Origin: Scatosoma sp045127595
Lineage (GTDB): Bacteria; Bacillota; Clostridia; Christensenellales; Borkfalkiaceae
Reading direction: 5' to 3'
Length of the DNA stretch: 51,946 nucleotides
Assembly (NCBI GenBank): GCA_045127595.1
Contig: JBGVQS010000010.1
Span: forward strand, 1-51,946
Both the position numbers and the translations under genes were made by a program. The notes under the pieces were generated by a model, which searched no databases, was not told where the DNA came from, and was given only the letters and a program-made list of their open reading frames with translations. Shown one piece after another: positions 33,000-41,205 of this stretch. The first letter of the stretch is position 1; each line of letters opens with the position of its first letter.

Positions 33000-33716
33000 T
33001 TACAGCCTATTTCTTACCACTTCGTACGCCGCAATCCCGAGTGCCACCGACGCGTTTAAGGAATTCACTTTCCCTTGCAAGGGAATGGACAAAATTTTAT
33101 CGCATTTCTCTTTCGTAAGCCGTTTTACGCCGCTATCTTCGCCGCCGACGATCAACGCAACGTTCCCGTCGAATTTTTCCTTGTAAATGTCTTCGCCGCC
33201 CGCTTCCAGAGCATATACCCAGTACCCCGATTTTTGCAGCTTTTCCACCGCTTGGTTTAAGTTGGGGACTTTCGCCACTTTTATATGCTCCGCCGCGCCC
33301 GCGGAAATGCGGATAACGCTCTCAGTAACGGACGCGCTGCCCGATTTGGGAATCACGACTCCGTCCGCCCCAGCACATTCCGCTACACGCAAAATACTGC
33401 CAAGGTTATGCACGTCTTCAATCCCGTCGCAAAGCACGATAAAACCGCCTTTTTCACTCTTTTTTTCTAAGATAATATCGTCCAAATCAAAATATTCGTA
33501 ATCGGTCGTAAAGGCAATTACCCCTTGATGACGCTTGGTTTCGCTTTCCTTATCCAACACCTGCTTATCCACGAATTGCACGCGGATATTCTTCTTGCGC
33601 GCCTGCGCGAAAATCATTGCAGCCGAACCCTGCGCACCCTTTTCAATCAACAGCTTGTCTATATTTTTATCCGTTTTCAGCAGTTCAATTACTGCGTTTC
33701 TGCCTTCCGTCTTCAC
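33000..33716 (-). CDS. rlmB: 23S rRNA 2'-O-ribose methyltransferase (TrmH/RlmB family)
   Basis: 238 residues with a GTG start at 33716 (site AGAGG upstream). The N-terminal substrate-binding part (EGRNAVIELL) precedes the SPOUT knot. Motifs are DGIEDVHNLGSILRVAECAGADGVVI, GGEDSGVKRLTKEKCDKILSIPLQGKVNSLNASVALGIAAYE. It is expected to methylate G2251 of 23S rRNA. It is translated between mrnC and sigH. Confidence 0.94.
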   Translation of the reverse strand: MKTEGRNAVIELLKTDKNIDKLLIEKGAQGSAAMIFAQARKKNIRVQFVDKQVLDKESETKRHQGVIAFTTDYEYFDLDDIILEKKSEKGGFIVLCDGIEDVHNLGSILRVAECAGADGVVIPKSGSASVTESVIRISAGAAEHIKVAKVPNLNQAVEKLQKSGYWVYALEAGGEDIYKEKFDGNVALIVGGEDSGVKRLTKEKCDKILSIPLQGKVNSLNASVALGIAAYEVVRNRL

Positions 33717-33728
33717 TCTTTTTTCCTC

Positions 33729-34175
33729 TTAATGTATCCCCGGGCGGAAAGGCTTTTCAGCCGCTACGCCCTTAAAAATTTCTTCGTCGCTTACCGATAA
33801 CAATTCGCAAATGCGCCTTTCGTTTCCCGTCAAATACAAGAACCCAAGCACCGCTTCAAACCCCGTGGAACGGTTATATTCCAAGCTCGTCGCGCTCTTA
33901 CTCTTGGTCGCTTTCTTCGCGTTTTTCCCCCGTCGGAACAAATCCGCTTCTTCTTCGGTAAACAGCGGATAGACTTTATCCAAAAATGCGCTTTGCCCTT
34001 TCGCGGAAATAATTTTCCCCGCGGCACGCTGCAAATCCGCAACTTTTCCGTCCCCAGACAAGGCAAGCCGCTGTCTTACGTAGGTGGAATACACCGCATC
34101 CCCCACGAATGCAAGCGCAACGGGATTGAGCTGTTTCGCTTTTTGTTCGGTCAATTTTTCCTGTTCGAGTAACAC
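33729..34175 (-). CDS. mrnC: Mini-ribonuclease III
   Basis: 148 residues with a GTG start at 34175. The RNase III-like helix LNPVALAFVGDAVYSTYVRQRL holds the catalytic acid; EEEADLFRRGKNAKKATKSKSATSLEYNRSTGFEAVLGFLYL is the family signature. There is no double-strand RNA-binding domain, as usual for MrnC, which matures 23S rRNA. First gene of the operon reading to recR. Confidence 0.93.
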   Translation of the reverse strand: MLLEQEKLTEQKAKQLNPVALAFVGDAVYSTYVRQRLALSGDGKVADLQRAAGKIISAKGQSAFLDKVYPLFTEEEADLFRRGKNAKKATKSKSATSLEYNRSTGFEAVLGFLYLTGNERRICELLSVSDEEIFKGVAAEKPFRPGIH

Positions 34176-34207
34176 CTGTCTTTTTCTCCGTTTTACGTGT
34201 TCTACTC

Positions 34208-34236
34208 ATTATAGCACGTTTTTAAGAAAATTTCAA
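34208..34236 (-). promoter_or_regulatory. Promoter of the mrnC-rlmB-sigH-dnaX-ebfC-recR operon
   Basis: Leftward -35 TTGAAA (34231-34236) and -10 TATAAT (34208-34213) with a 17-base spacer ending in TGC, an extended -10. It lies 33 bases before the mrnC GTG. Confidence 0.85.
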
Positions 34237-34321
34237 GTGATTCGCGCAATATTTTTCACGCCTTTCCCGTATAACGGGAAATCGTAAGAAAAAACCGCCG
34301 CCAGCTTCCCATTTTTCCCCT

Positions 34322-35029
34322 TTAGGCAGCCCCTTCCGCGTAATAGTCGATAATCCCCGTTGCAATCGCTTCCGCAATCTCCATTTGCCAAAAGGCAGTA
34401 TTCAAAAGCTCCTCGTCGCGCGCGTTGGACAAGAAACCGCACTCCACAATCACCGACGGACAGGGGTAGCAATCAAGCATAAAATAATCCCCCGTGGATA
34501 CCTTTCTTGTCTTTACGTTCTCCGCGCGGTACAATTCGTTTAACTCGTCCTGAATCCGCAAAGAGAGTGTGTGGCTTCTTTCGTCCTTGCGATTGTAGAA
34601 CACCTGCCCGCCGCGAACGGCTTTCGACGCATAAAAATTTTGATGCACGGAAATCACAAGCGCAGGTCGAACGCTTTCGATAATCTCTTTCCTGCGCTGC
34701 ATATCCCGTTTTTTAAACCCTTTCGTCGCCGTATCGTAAAGCCCTGCTTCCGTTTTGCGCGTCATGGTAACTTCAAACCCGATATCCGTTAAAATGTCGT
34801 ATAATTTTTGCGTAATCATAAGATTGACGTCGCTTTCCTTTAACCCCGTCGTTTTCCCCGTAACGCCGCCGTCTATCCCCCCGTGCCCCGCGTCTAAAAC
34901 GATACGCATGCTATCCTGTGAAAACGCCGCGACCGTTTGCCCTGAAAATAAGGTTTGCACGCAAAGCCCTACCGCCGCCGTAAATCCTGCCAAAACAATC
35001 GCCATAAATGCAAATACTGATTTCTTCAT
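34322..35029 (-). CDS. cwlD: N-acetylmuramoyl-L-alanine amidase CwlD
   Basis: 235 residues. A signal/anchor helix (4-25) precedes the Amidase_3 domain: IVLDAGHGGIDGG with the zinc histidine, GLKESDVNL with the zinc glutamate, SVHQNF, and VIVECGFLSN with the catalytic glutamate. CwlD removes peptide side chains so that muramic-delta-lactam forms in the spore cortex. It stands alone under its own promoter next to other sporulation genes. The ribosome binding site before ATG is weak. Confidence 0.9.
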   Translation of the reverse strand: MKKSVFAFMAIVLAGFTAAVGLCVQTLFSGQTVAAFSQDSMRIVLDAGHGGIDGGVTGKTTGLKESDVNLMITQKLYDILTDIGFEVTMTRKTEAGLYDTATKGFKKRDMQRRKEIIESVRPALVISVHQNFYASKAVRGGQVFYNRKDERSHTLSLRIQDELNELYRAENVKTRKVSTGDYFMLDCYPCPSVIVECGFLSNARDEELLNTAFWQMEIAEAIATGIIDYYAEGAA

Positions 35030-35057
35030 ACCATTACGCTATGTTGCAGCGAGCAAA

Positions 35058-35086
35058 ATTATACCCACACGCGCAAGATAATCCAA
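35058..35086 (-). promoter_or_regulatory. cwlD promoter
   Basis: Leftward -35 TTGGAT (35081-35086) and -10 TATAAT (35058-35063), 17-base spacer. It is 28 bases before the cwlD ATG, giving a short leader. Confidence 0.75.
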
Positions 35087-35132
35087 CTGTAATTTTTTTC
35101 ATTCAACTCGTACCTGCCCCGTCTGTTTTATG

Positions 35133-35156
35133 AAAAAGCCCCGTTTAAAACGAGGC
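35133..35156 (-). terminator. Terminator after the DeoC-like gene
   Basis: GCCCCGT (35138-35144) pairs with ACGAGGC (35150-35156) with one G-U pair, followed leftward by TTTTTC. Confidence 0.75.
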
Positions 35157-35164
35157 AAGAAAAA

Positions 35165-36103
35165 TTATAAAAATTTGAGTTTACCGTTCTCCAAGCGGCA
35201 ACAATACTCCGTTTCCTGATTTTTATTCTCTCCCTTTGCAGGTAAAGGCAACAGTGCTGTTTTTTGTAACGTTTCCACAGTTTTCCCCGTTTTACTTTCC
35301 TGTAAAGGCGTATCTTGCGACGAAAAAGAAATCTTCCCGACTTCCTGCGTCCATTCGACGTATAACTCCCATACGTTTTCGGGTACGACGCGGATTCCGA
35401 GTGAAAGCAGCTTTCGCATTTCCGCTAAATCCATCTTCCCCGATATTTCCGTCTTACACCTTCCGCAGGTATCAAAGCGCAAACGCTCGCACCCAGAAAA
35501 CCAAGGGGTTGTGAAAAAGTTTGCCCCCGCTTCGCTTGCAAGCCGCGCCGCTTTTGCTTTCGCCGTATAGGCAATTTCCAAAGGCACGTACACGGAAAGT
35601 ATGCCTTTCCCCACCGCGCGGCGTACCCGTTTAATCTCCTTTTTTAGCTCCCCATAGCGGCAGTCGTGCAAATAGGACGGGTTTAAAACCAGCGTGATTC
35701 GCTTTGCGCCTTTTCTTAATGCAAGCCGCGTTTCAAAGAGCTTTGTCTTCGTCAAAGCTTCCCCCGTCCCCCCGACAATGCAATCAAGCGCGACCGACTT
35801 CCCCTTTAAACAACCGCGCGCCGAGGGGAGAAGCGACGGCGCAACGCGCAGGGAAGACAATTTCAACCGCTCCGCGCGCAAACAGCTTTTCGGCGTTTCC
35901 GCAAGCGTATTTAAAAGCGCGCCTGCCCCTTCAAACGCCCGCATGATTTCCTCCGTTTTCTTCGCGCGCTTAAACGCCGCGTATTCTTCCGCTTCCATCG
36001 AAGTAATCGTAATTTTCTCGTTTGTAGATGCTGTGTTTGACGTAATCTTTTCCATGGCTAAATTATGCGACAAAGAAAAACCGCTTATTCCATTTTTTTG
36101 CAA
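35165..36103 (-). CDS. DeoC-like TIM-barrel protein lacking catalytic residues
   Basis: 312 residues from a TTG at 36103 (an in-frame ATG at 36055 is the other choice; neither has a clear ribosome binding site). Residues about 100-205 align with deoxyribose-phosphate aldolase: ALDCIVGGTGEALTKTKLFETRLALRKGAKRITLVLN...ILSVYVPLE...AGANFFTTPWF. The three catalytic residues of DeoC are replaced: Asp in the IDMVLN strand by Thr137, the Schiff-base Lys by Ser170, and the second Lys by Thr198. A CGRC pair sits near 217, and the last 60 residues are low-complexity. It is probably a pseudoenzyme with a binding or structural role. It lies upstream of cwlD. Confidence 0.65.
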   Translation of the reverse strand: MQKNGISGFSLSHNLAMEKITSNTASTNEKITITSMEAEEYAAFKRAKKTEEIMRAFEGAGALLNTLAETPKSCLRAERLKLSSLRVAPSLLPSARGCLKGKSVALDCIVGGTGEALTKTKLFETRLALRKGAKRITLVLNPSYLHDCRYGELKKEIKRVRRAVGKGILSVYVPLEIAYTAKAKAARLASEAGANFFTTPWFSGCERLRFDTCGRCKTEISGKMDLAEMRKLLSLGIRVVPENVWELYVEWTQEVGKISFSSQDTPLQESKTGKTVETLQKTALLPLPAKGENKNQETEYCCRLENGKLKFL

Positions 36104-36136
36104 TTTCTTACAGAATACGTCCTGTATACTTATCCC

Positions 36137-36406
36137 ATGAATACCTTGTTTTTATTATCTGCAAATTTTATCGGTGTCTTTTGTCTTGCTTTTTTGTTCC
36201 TGCTTTGTTTTTGTTTGGTACATATCGCGCGGCTTGCCGCAGTCGGTTGGAAACACACCGCCAAAAAACCGCCGACGCCTGAACCGCAAAAGGTAGAAAA
36301 AAAAGCTCCTACACCCAAGCAAGAGCCTATCTATTATATTGTAGAACGAAAAAAACGCCGCACAAAAAGCAGCTATTCCGAGCCGAAAGAAATCCACTTT
36401 AAATAG
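36137..36406 (+). CDS. Small membrane protein with Pro/Lys-rich cytoplasmic tail
   Basis: 89 residues from the ATG at 36137; the frame opens earlier (36065), but those codons overlap the divergent DeoC-like start. One long hydrophobic helix (about 3-28) is followed by KKPPTPEPQKVEKKAPTPKQEP and a basic end (ERKKRRTKSSYSEPKEIHFK). There is no clear ribosome binding site. It is divergent from the DeoC-like gene and convergent to rsfS. No family recognised. Confidence 0.5.
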   Translation: MNTLFLLSANFIGVFCLAFLFLLCFCLVHIARLAAVGWKHTAKKPPTPEPQKVEKKAPTPKQEPIYYIVERKKRRTKSSYSEPKEIHFK

Positions 36407-36454
36407 CGTTAAACAGCAGTCAATATACGCTCAACGCATACCTGCCTATGCCTT

Positions 36455-36847
36455 TTAATTTTCTTCCGCAGTCGCCAAAACGAGCGTTTCCGCTTTTTCG
36501 TCGTACTTTTCTAAATTACCGCCGTCCTTCCAAAGACGTTCCAAGTGGTAGAAAAGTCTGGTTTCGTCATTGAAGATATGCACGATAACGTCGCCGTAGT
36601 CGATCACCGCCCAACGACCGTCGCGTACCCCTTCCGTGCGGGAGGGTTCTAACCCCAAATTCTTTTCAACGAGTTCTTCGACACGTTCCCCCATTGCGCG
36701 TATTTGCGGAGAATTGCTACCGCTTGCAATGACGAAATAATCGCAAAGATCCGTCTTTTCACGCACGTATAACGCTACGATATCCTTGCCGCGCTTGTCT
36801 GCAAGCGCCTTACAAATTTCTACTGCTAATTCCTTACTCGTTACCAT
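36455..36847 (-). CDS. rsfS: Ribosomal silencing factor RsfS
   Basis: 130 residues. The DUF143 fold is shown by KRGKDIVALYVREKTDLCDYFVIASGSNSPQIRAMGERVEE, then GRWAVIDYGDVIVHIFNDETRLFYHLERLW. RsfS binds ribosomal protein L14 and blocks subunit joining in starvation. It follows the nadD-yqeK fusion by 2 bases, the usual neighbourhood. Ribosome binding site AAAGGAG. Confidence 0.96.
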   Translation of the reverse strand: MVTSKELAVEICKALADKRGKDIVALYVREKTDLCDYFVIASGSNSPQIRAMGERVEELVEKNLGLEPSRTEGVRDGRWAVIDYGDVIVHIFNDETRLFYHLERLWKDGGNLEKYDEKAETLVLATAEEN

Positions 36848-36849
36848 AT

Positions 36850-38007
36850 TTACTCTCCTTTTTTCCTTTCGTTTTTATAAAATTCGTACGCCGCTTTCGT
36901 CAACGGATAGAGCGTTGCTCCTTTCCGTTCGATAAAAATCAGCGTTTGCCTTAACGCTTCCGTTAAACATTCGTCCAAGCCTTCTCTTTTCCAAAAAAGT
37001 GCCCGTAATTCATCCACGCAGTCGTACGAGCGTTCTTCTTCCAGCATATCGGCAAGAAAAATGAGTTTTTCCAGTTCCCCCATATTCGGGCGGCCGCTCG
37101 TATGAAAACGGATCGCGTCTATAATTTCCTTGTCATTGACCGCAAAAAAACGTTCCGCGACGTACGCGCCCTGATATTGATGCAATACGGACGGGGGTAC
37201 GTTTCCCCATTCTCCGGACAAAGAAAAGTCTTTCAAATACGGGCTGTCCGCGGTAAGATTTTTCGCGCAGTCGTGAAAGAGCGCCGCCGCAATCGCTTTC
37301 CGCTCGGAAAGCCCAAGCGAAACCGCGCGCTTTGCGGCAAGCGTTGCCACACGTAAGCTGTGCTGTTTTCTGCTTTCCTTTTCAAGGGCTAACCCTTGCG
37401 GTGCGCCGTCGATAAAATACAGCCGATTTTTGGTGATATAGTCGGCGACCTTTTGGGGCACAAAATCGCTTAAATCCATACCTGCCCCCGCCAAAACGCG
37501 GATTTTCGTCGAAGAAACGTCCGCGCCGCAATAGCGGAGTACAGCAAAATTTTTCCCAAAAGCACGATAAAAATTTTCCTGTTCTTTGTCTTCCCAAGCC
37601 TTATCTTCTGCACGCGCGCAAACGGCAAGCGTTACGTTTTGCAGAATTTTTTCGGGATACTTCCACGTCGGAAAATCGCGCAGCATATCCGTTCCTACTA
37701 ACCAAAACAACTCCGCCGTTGGATACAAGCCACGAAAATGTTCGCAGGTTAGATAGGTATAGCTAAGCCCGTTTTTCGACAGCTCGTAATCGCTGATTTC
37801 CACGCAGGGGAGTTCTTCAAACGCCAAGCGGCACATCTCCAAACGGCGGGCTCCGTCCGCGAGTATTTTCCCTTTTTTATGGGGGGGCTGCGCCGCAGGG
37901 ATTACAATGAGCTTGTCTAAGCCCAAATCTCGAACAGCCGATTGCGCAAGCCGCACGTGTTCGGTATGCACGGGATCAAACGATCCGCCAAAAAAACCGA
38001 TTCTCAT
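36850..38007 (-). CDS. nadD: Nicotinate-nucleotide adenylyltransferase fused to YqeK HD hydrolase
   Basis: 385 residues. The N-terminal part (1 to about 195) is NadD: IGFFGGSFDPVHTEHVRLAQSA with a HxxH nucleotidyltransferase motif, and VSSTKIRVLAG. The C-terminal part (from about 210) is a YqeK-type HD domain: SRKQHSLRVATLAAKRA, AALFHDCAKNLT with the metal-binding HD pair. NadD makes deamido-NAD; YqeK relatives hydrolyse Ap4A. These are usually two adjacent genes, so the fusion removes the boundary between them. Ribosome binding site AAAAGGGG lies before ATG. Confidence 0.93.
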   Translation of the reverse strand: MRIGFFGGSFDPVHTEHVRLAQSAVRDLGLDKLIVIPAAQPPHKKGKILADGARRLEMCRLAFEELPCVEISDYELSKNGLSYTYLTCEHFRGLYPTAELFWLVGTDMLRDFPTWKYPEKILQNVTLAVCARAEDKAWEDKEQENFYRAFGKNFAVLRYCGADVSSTKIRVLAGAGMDLSDFVPQKVADYITKNRLYFIDGAPQGLALEKESRKQHSLRVATLAAKRAVSLGLSERKAIAAALFHDCAKNLTADSPYLKDFSLSGEWGNVPPSVLHQYQGAYVAERFFAVNDKEIIDAIRFHTSGRPNMGELEKLIFLADMLEEERSYDCVDELRALFWKREGLDECLTEALRQTLIFIERKGATLYPLTKAAYEFYKNERKKGE

Positions 38008-38037
38008 GTATCCCGTCCCCTTTTCTTATTTTGTATC

Positions 38038-38066
38038 ATTATACTATATATTTTCCCTTTTTTCAA
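38038..38066 (-). promoter_or_regulatory. Promoter of nadD-yqeK and rsfS
   Basis: Leftward -35 TTGAAA (38061-38066) and -10 TATAAT (38038-38043), 17-base spacer. It lies 31 bases before the nadD ATG and between the divergent nadD and 38102 genes. Confidence 0.85.
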
Positions 38067-38101
38067 GTTTAAAACGCAAAAAAAACGGCAAAAATTTACG
38101 T

Positions 38102-38851
38102 ATGAGAAAATCTGCCTTTATTTCCGACGTATTATTTGCTTTTTTCCTTACCTTTTTGTTTTTGCTTTGCCTATTTCGGCATTTGCGGATCAGTCTGCCC
38201 CTTTCCTTTCTTCTCGCAACGGCGTTTGGAGGGGTTACGGGCTGGCTGACTGCCGTGCACCTGCAAAAAAAACGCAACGCCGTTTTCTTGAAAAAATCGG
38301 ACGAAGAAAAAAAAGAAAAGCTTTTATTGCACCTCGCGCTGTTGCCCGACGAAGAAAAAACGGAATATTTCAAAACCGCCTTAAATAAAAACGAGCCGAC
38401 GCAACGCTTTGGAAAATTACGCGTCTTCACAAGAACGACCATGTACTTTTTACAGTTTTCTTTCTCCCCCGTGGGCGCGGATACCGTTGCCAAGATTTCC
38501 AGATTAAAAACGGGAAAACGGCGCATTTTATTATGTTCTAATATTGAACCGCAGGCAAAAGAGCTTTGCTCCCGCTTAAAAATCGAAGTTCGCACGGGCG
38601 AAGAAGTGTATGCCGACTTAAAGGAAAAGGACGCACTCCCTAGCCGATATTTGGGCGAAGAAAACGCAACGGAAAAAAGCGTACGAAAGTTTCGGCTTTG
38701 GTTGAAAAAAAGCAACGCGCGCCACTTTCTTGTGGGCGGCGCGGTGCTTTTGATTACTTCGTTATATACTCCTTTCCCAAAATATTACTTACTTTTTGGA
38801 AACGCCATGCTCATCACCGCGCTATGCGTTCGTATTTTTGGGAACGATTAG
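38102..38851 (+). CDS. Membrane protein of unknown function
   Basis: 249 residues from the ATG at 38102. A longer frame starts at 37907, but it lies within nadD in antisense and crosses the divergent promoter. Two N-terminal helices (about 7-26 and 31-50), a cytoplasmic-type soluble middle (about 55-210), then two C-terminal helices (about 213-245). The middle has RILLCSNIEPQAKELCSRLKIEVRTGEEVYADL, a Rossmann-like or nuclease-like alternation, but no family is recognised. Its end overlaps the convergent nnrD stop by 4 bases. No clear ribosome binding site. Confidence 0.7.
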   Translation: MRKSAFISDVLFAFFLTFLFLLCLFRHLRISLPLSFLLATAFGGVTGWLTAVHLQKKRNAVFLKKSDEEKKEKLLLHLALLPDEEKTEYFKTALNKNEPTQRFGKLRVFTRTTMYFLQFSFSPVGADTVAKISRLKTGKRRILLCSNIEPQAKELCSRLKIEVRTGEEVYADLKEKDALPSRYLGEENATEKSVRKFRLWLKKSNARHFLVGGAVLLITSLYTPFPKYYLLFGNAMLITALCVRIFGND

Positions 38852-39738
38852 CCGTTTTGGACCGTTTGAAACGCCCTGCCTAAGCATTGAATAACGTCGG
38901 TTGCCAACAGGGAATATTCCCCCGTTTTCGCCGTCGCGATTTCCGCTGAAAGCCCTGCCAAATACCCGCCGAGCACTCCGCCGTCAAACGCCGATACCCC
39001 TTGCGCGCAAAGCCCTGCTATCAAGCCCGAAAGCACGTCTCCGCTTCCCCCTTTTGCCTGACCGCTCGTTCCGCGGTCAACGATACGCGTTTTCACTCCG
39101 TTGGATATAGCCGTTTCCCAGCCCTTTAATAGGATAGAAATGCCATACTGTTTTGCTTTTTCATGCGCCGCAACGGCAGGCGCGGACAAAATTTCTTCCA
39201 TCGGCATAACAAATAGCCTAGAAAATTCTTTCGCGTGCGGCGTTATTAAAACGTCGCATTTTGCGCTTTGAAAAAGCTCACGCAAATCCTGCGCGTACAC
39301 TGCCAAGCTATTCAATCCGTCTGCGTCCAAAATCAATTTCCCGTCATAGTGTTTTAATAGGTATTCCGCGCCTTGATAAACTTCTTTGGAAACCCCCATT
39401 CCCATACCGTACGCCACCGCGTCGTAGGATAAAATTTTCGACGCGTTTTTCTCAATAAACTCGTACCTGCCCCCTTCGTTTGTGAAATCCAACAACGCTT
39501 CGGGCGCTTTTAATGCATAGATAGAAAACAGCTCCTTTGGGATAAACAACGTCGTATATCCCGCCCCTGAGCTTAAGCACGCCGCCATAGCAAGATACGC
39601 CGCGCCCGTGTATTCTATGCTCCCCGCAACGATTGCCGCACGGCCGTAATCTCCTTTATGCGAAGCACGTTTACGCACAGGCAAAAGGCTTTTCGCTTCT
39701 CTCACGTCCACTTTTACGCTCTGTTCCCCGTTTGTCAT
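38848..39738 (-). CDS. nnrD: ADP-dependent NAD(P)H-hydrate dehydratase
   Basis: 296 residues. Ribokinase-like YjeF C-terminal family: SHKGDYGRAAIVAGS near the start, LILDADGLNSLA, CDVLITPHAKEFSRL, and the anion-hole motif GQAKGGSGDVLSGLIAGL. It repairs hydrated NAD(P)H. The YjeF N-terminal epimerase domain is absent, and no separate epimerase gene is in the window. It follows birA by 15 bases; ribosome binding site GAAAGGAG. Confidence 0.93.
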   Translation of the reverse strand: MTNGEQSVKVDVREAKSLLPVRKRASHKGDYGRAAIVAGSIEYTGAAYLAMAACLSSGAGYTTLFIPKELFSIYALKAPEALLDFTNEGGRYEFIEKNASKILSYDAVAYGMGMGVSKEVYQGAEYLLKHYDGKLILDADGLNSLAVYAQDLRELFQSAKCDVLITPHAKEFSRLFVMPMEEILSAPAVAAHEKAKQYGISILLKGWETAISNGVKTRIVDRGTSGQAKGGSGDVLSGLIAGLCAQGVSAFDGGVLGGYLAGLSAEIATAKTGEYSLLATDVIQCLGRAFQTVQNG

Positions 39739-39753
39739 AATACTCTCCTTTCG

Positions 39754-40455
39754 TTATAGCCGCAAAGAAATTTCCGCCGCCGAAAAGCAACGTTTTTCTC
39801 CGTCTACGTCCGCCCACAAACAGCCTTGTCCGTCCACGGAAAGCAAGGTCGCGGCATAGCGTTTCTCCCCTGCGAGCAATTCCGCGCATTGCCCCATATA
39901 TCCAAGAAAAGAAAGATATTCTTGCATATCTACTTCTAAAAACAAACCGTCTATCAGCGATTGTTCTAAATCCGCAGGCGAAAAACCTTTTCCCGTTTCC
40001 ATATTTAAAGTCGTCGCAATTTCTTTTAATTCTTCGGGCAATCGGTTGGAAACGTTTATCCCCACCCCTACGATAGACGAGCTGATTTTACCCCCCGATA
40101 GGGTGTTTTCGATTAAAATTCCGCAAATTTTTTTGCCGTTGACGTGAACGTCGTTCGGCCATTTCACGCAAGGCTCTACCCCTGCGTTTTTCAGCGTTTT
40201 GCAAACGGCAACCGCCGCCCCTGCCATAATTTTAAAACCGTCTTTTGCCGACAGGTTTTCATAAAATCGCAACGCGGAAAGATACAAGCCGCCTACGTTA
40301 GAAGAAAAGCTTCTGCCTTTCGTGCCCCTGCCCCCCGTTTGCGCCTTTGCTATCGCGATTCTATCGATTCCGTCCGCGCGCTTTTCTTTTAGATAATCGT
40401 TGGTGGACGCAATCTCGTCAAACCGCTCGATTAGCGGTAGTGTTTTTTTATTCAT
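39754..40455 (-). CDS. birA: Biotin--[acetyl-CoA carboxylase] ligase, catalytic part only
   Basis: 233 residues. The biotin-AMP loop GGRGTKGRSFSS is at about 41-52, WPNDVHVNGKKICGILIE gives the biotin site with the key lysine, and IVGVGINVSNRLP follows. The C-terminal SH3-like domain is present. The N-terminal DNA-binding HTH of bifunctional BirA is missing, so this form does not regulate biotin genes directly. It follows recX by 20 bases; the GGGGCAGGTACGAG motif sits directly before the ATG and may act as a weak ribosome binding site. Confidence 0.93.
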   Translation of the reverse strand: MNKKTLPLIERFDEIASTNDYLKEKRADGIDRIAIAKAQTGGRGTKGRSFSSNVGGLYLSALRFYENLSAKDGFKIMAGAAVAVCKTLKNAGVEPCVKWPNDVHVNGKKICGILIENTLSGGKISSSIVGVGINVSNRLPEELKEIATTLNMETGKGFSPADLEQSLIDGLFLEVDMQEYLSFLGYMGQCAELLAGEKRYAATLLSVDGQGCLWADVDGEKRCFSAAEISLRL

Positions 40456-40475
40456 CTCGTACCTGCCCCGCGCAT

Positions 40476-41096
40476 TTAATCGTCTTCCATGCCAAATTCC
40501 GACAATGCGCTCTTGATAATTTCATAATCGAACCCCTTTCCCATCAAATACCGAAACGCCTTTTGTAACGTCGGAACGTCCGCCGTCTTTCCGCGCATAT
40601 ACTTATGCAGGATAGCCTTTGCCGTTTCCGTTTCCTGCTCGCTTGAAATCCCGTCGAGCGCACCGTCCATATACTCGTCCGAAATGCCCTTATTTTTTAA
40701 CTCCATGCGAATCAACCGCCCACCCTTTTTTCTCGCGGCGTCCTGCGCATACGCTTCCGCATATTCCGCGTCGTTTAAAAAACCATAAGAAATAAGCTTT
40801 TCCACAACGTAGTCCGCCACGGCGGAAAGATACCCTTTCCCCGCAAGAAAAGTGCGAATTTGCCTTTCCGTTTTTCTCGTCGCGGACAAATGGGTGAGCG
40901 CCTTATCAAACGCCGTTTGCCGCTCGCTTTCGAGTTGAATTTCCGCAAGCTGCTCCTGCGTAACAATCCGACCTACTTTTAAGCGGTTTTTCACCGTCGC
41001 TTCCAAAGTCAGTCCGCAACAAAACGCGCCGTCCACGTAAATATTACAACGTTTTTTATCCTTTACCTGCGGCGTGATCGCCGTAATTTCGTTCAA
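40476..41096 (-). CDS. recX: Regulatory protein RecX
   Basis: 206 residues from a TTG start at 41096. Three-helix RecX repeats are visible: LTHLSATRKTERQIRTFLAGKGY, VVEKLISYGFLNDAEYAEAYAQDAARKKGGRLIRMELKNKGI, and LQKAFRYLMGKGFDYEIIKSALSEF. RecX binds RecA filaments and limits recombination. It is the first gene of recX-birA-nnrD, with its own strong promoter. Confidence 0.93.
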   Translation of the reverse strand: MNEITAITPQVKDKKRCNIYVDGAFCCGLTLEATVKNRLKVGRIVTQEQLAEIQLESERQTAFDKALTHLSATRKTERQIRTFLAGKGYLSAVADYVVEKLISYGFLNDAEYAEAYAQDAARKKGGRLIRMELKNKGISDEYMDGALDGISSEQETETAKAILHKYMRGKTADVPTLQKAFRYLMGKGFDYEIIKSALSEFGMEDD

Positions 41097-41124
41097 AATC
41101 TTACCCCGCGTTTATTTTTCTTGT

Positions 41125-41153
41125 ATTGTAGCACGAACAAATAAAAAAGTCAA
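41125..41153 (-). promoter_or_regulatory. Promoter of recX-birA-nnrD
   Basis: Leftward -35 TTGACT (41148-41153) and -10 TACAAT (41125-41130) with a 17-base spacer ending TGC, an extended -10. It is 28 bases before the recX TTG. Confidence 0.85.
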
Positions 41154-41205
41154 TCGGCTTTCTATAAGGATTTTTTTAATCGTGCGATAAAGTGATAAAA
41201 ATTGT

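Noticed and set aside
35041..35106. A 21-residue minus-strand frame (MKKITVGLSCACGYNF...) after the GGGGCAGGTACGAG motif
   Set aside because: It covers the -35 and -10 boxes of the cwlD promoter and has no proper ribosome binding site.
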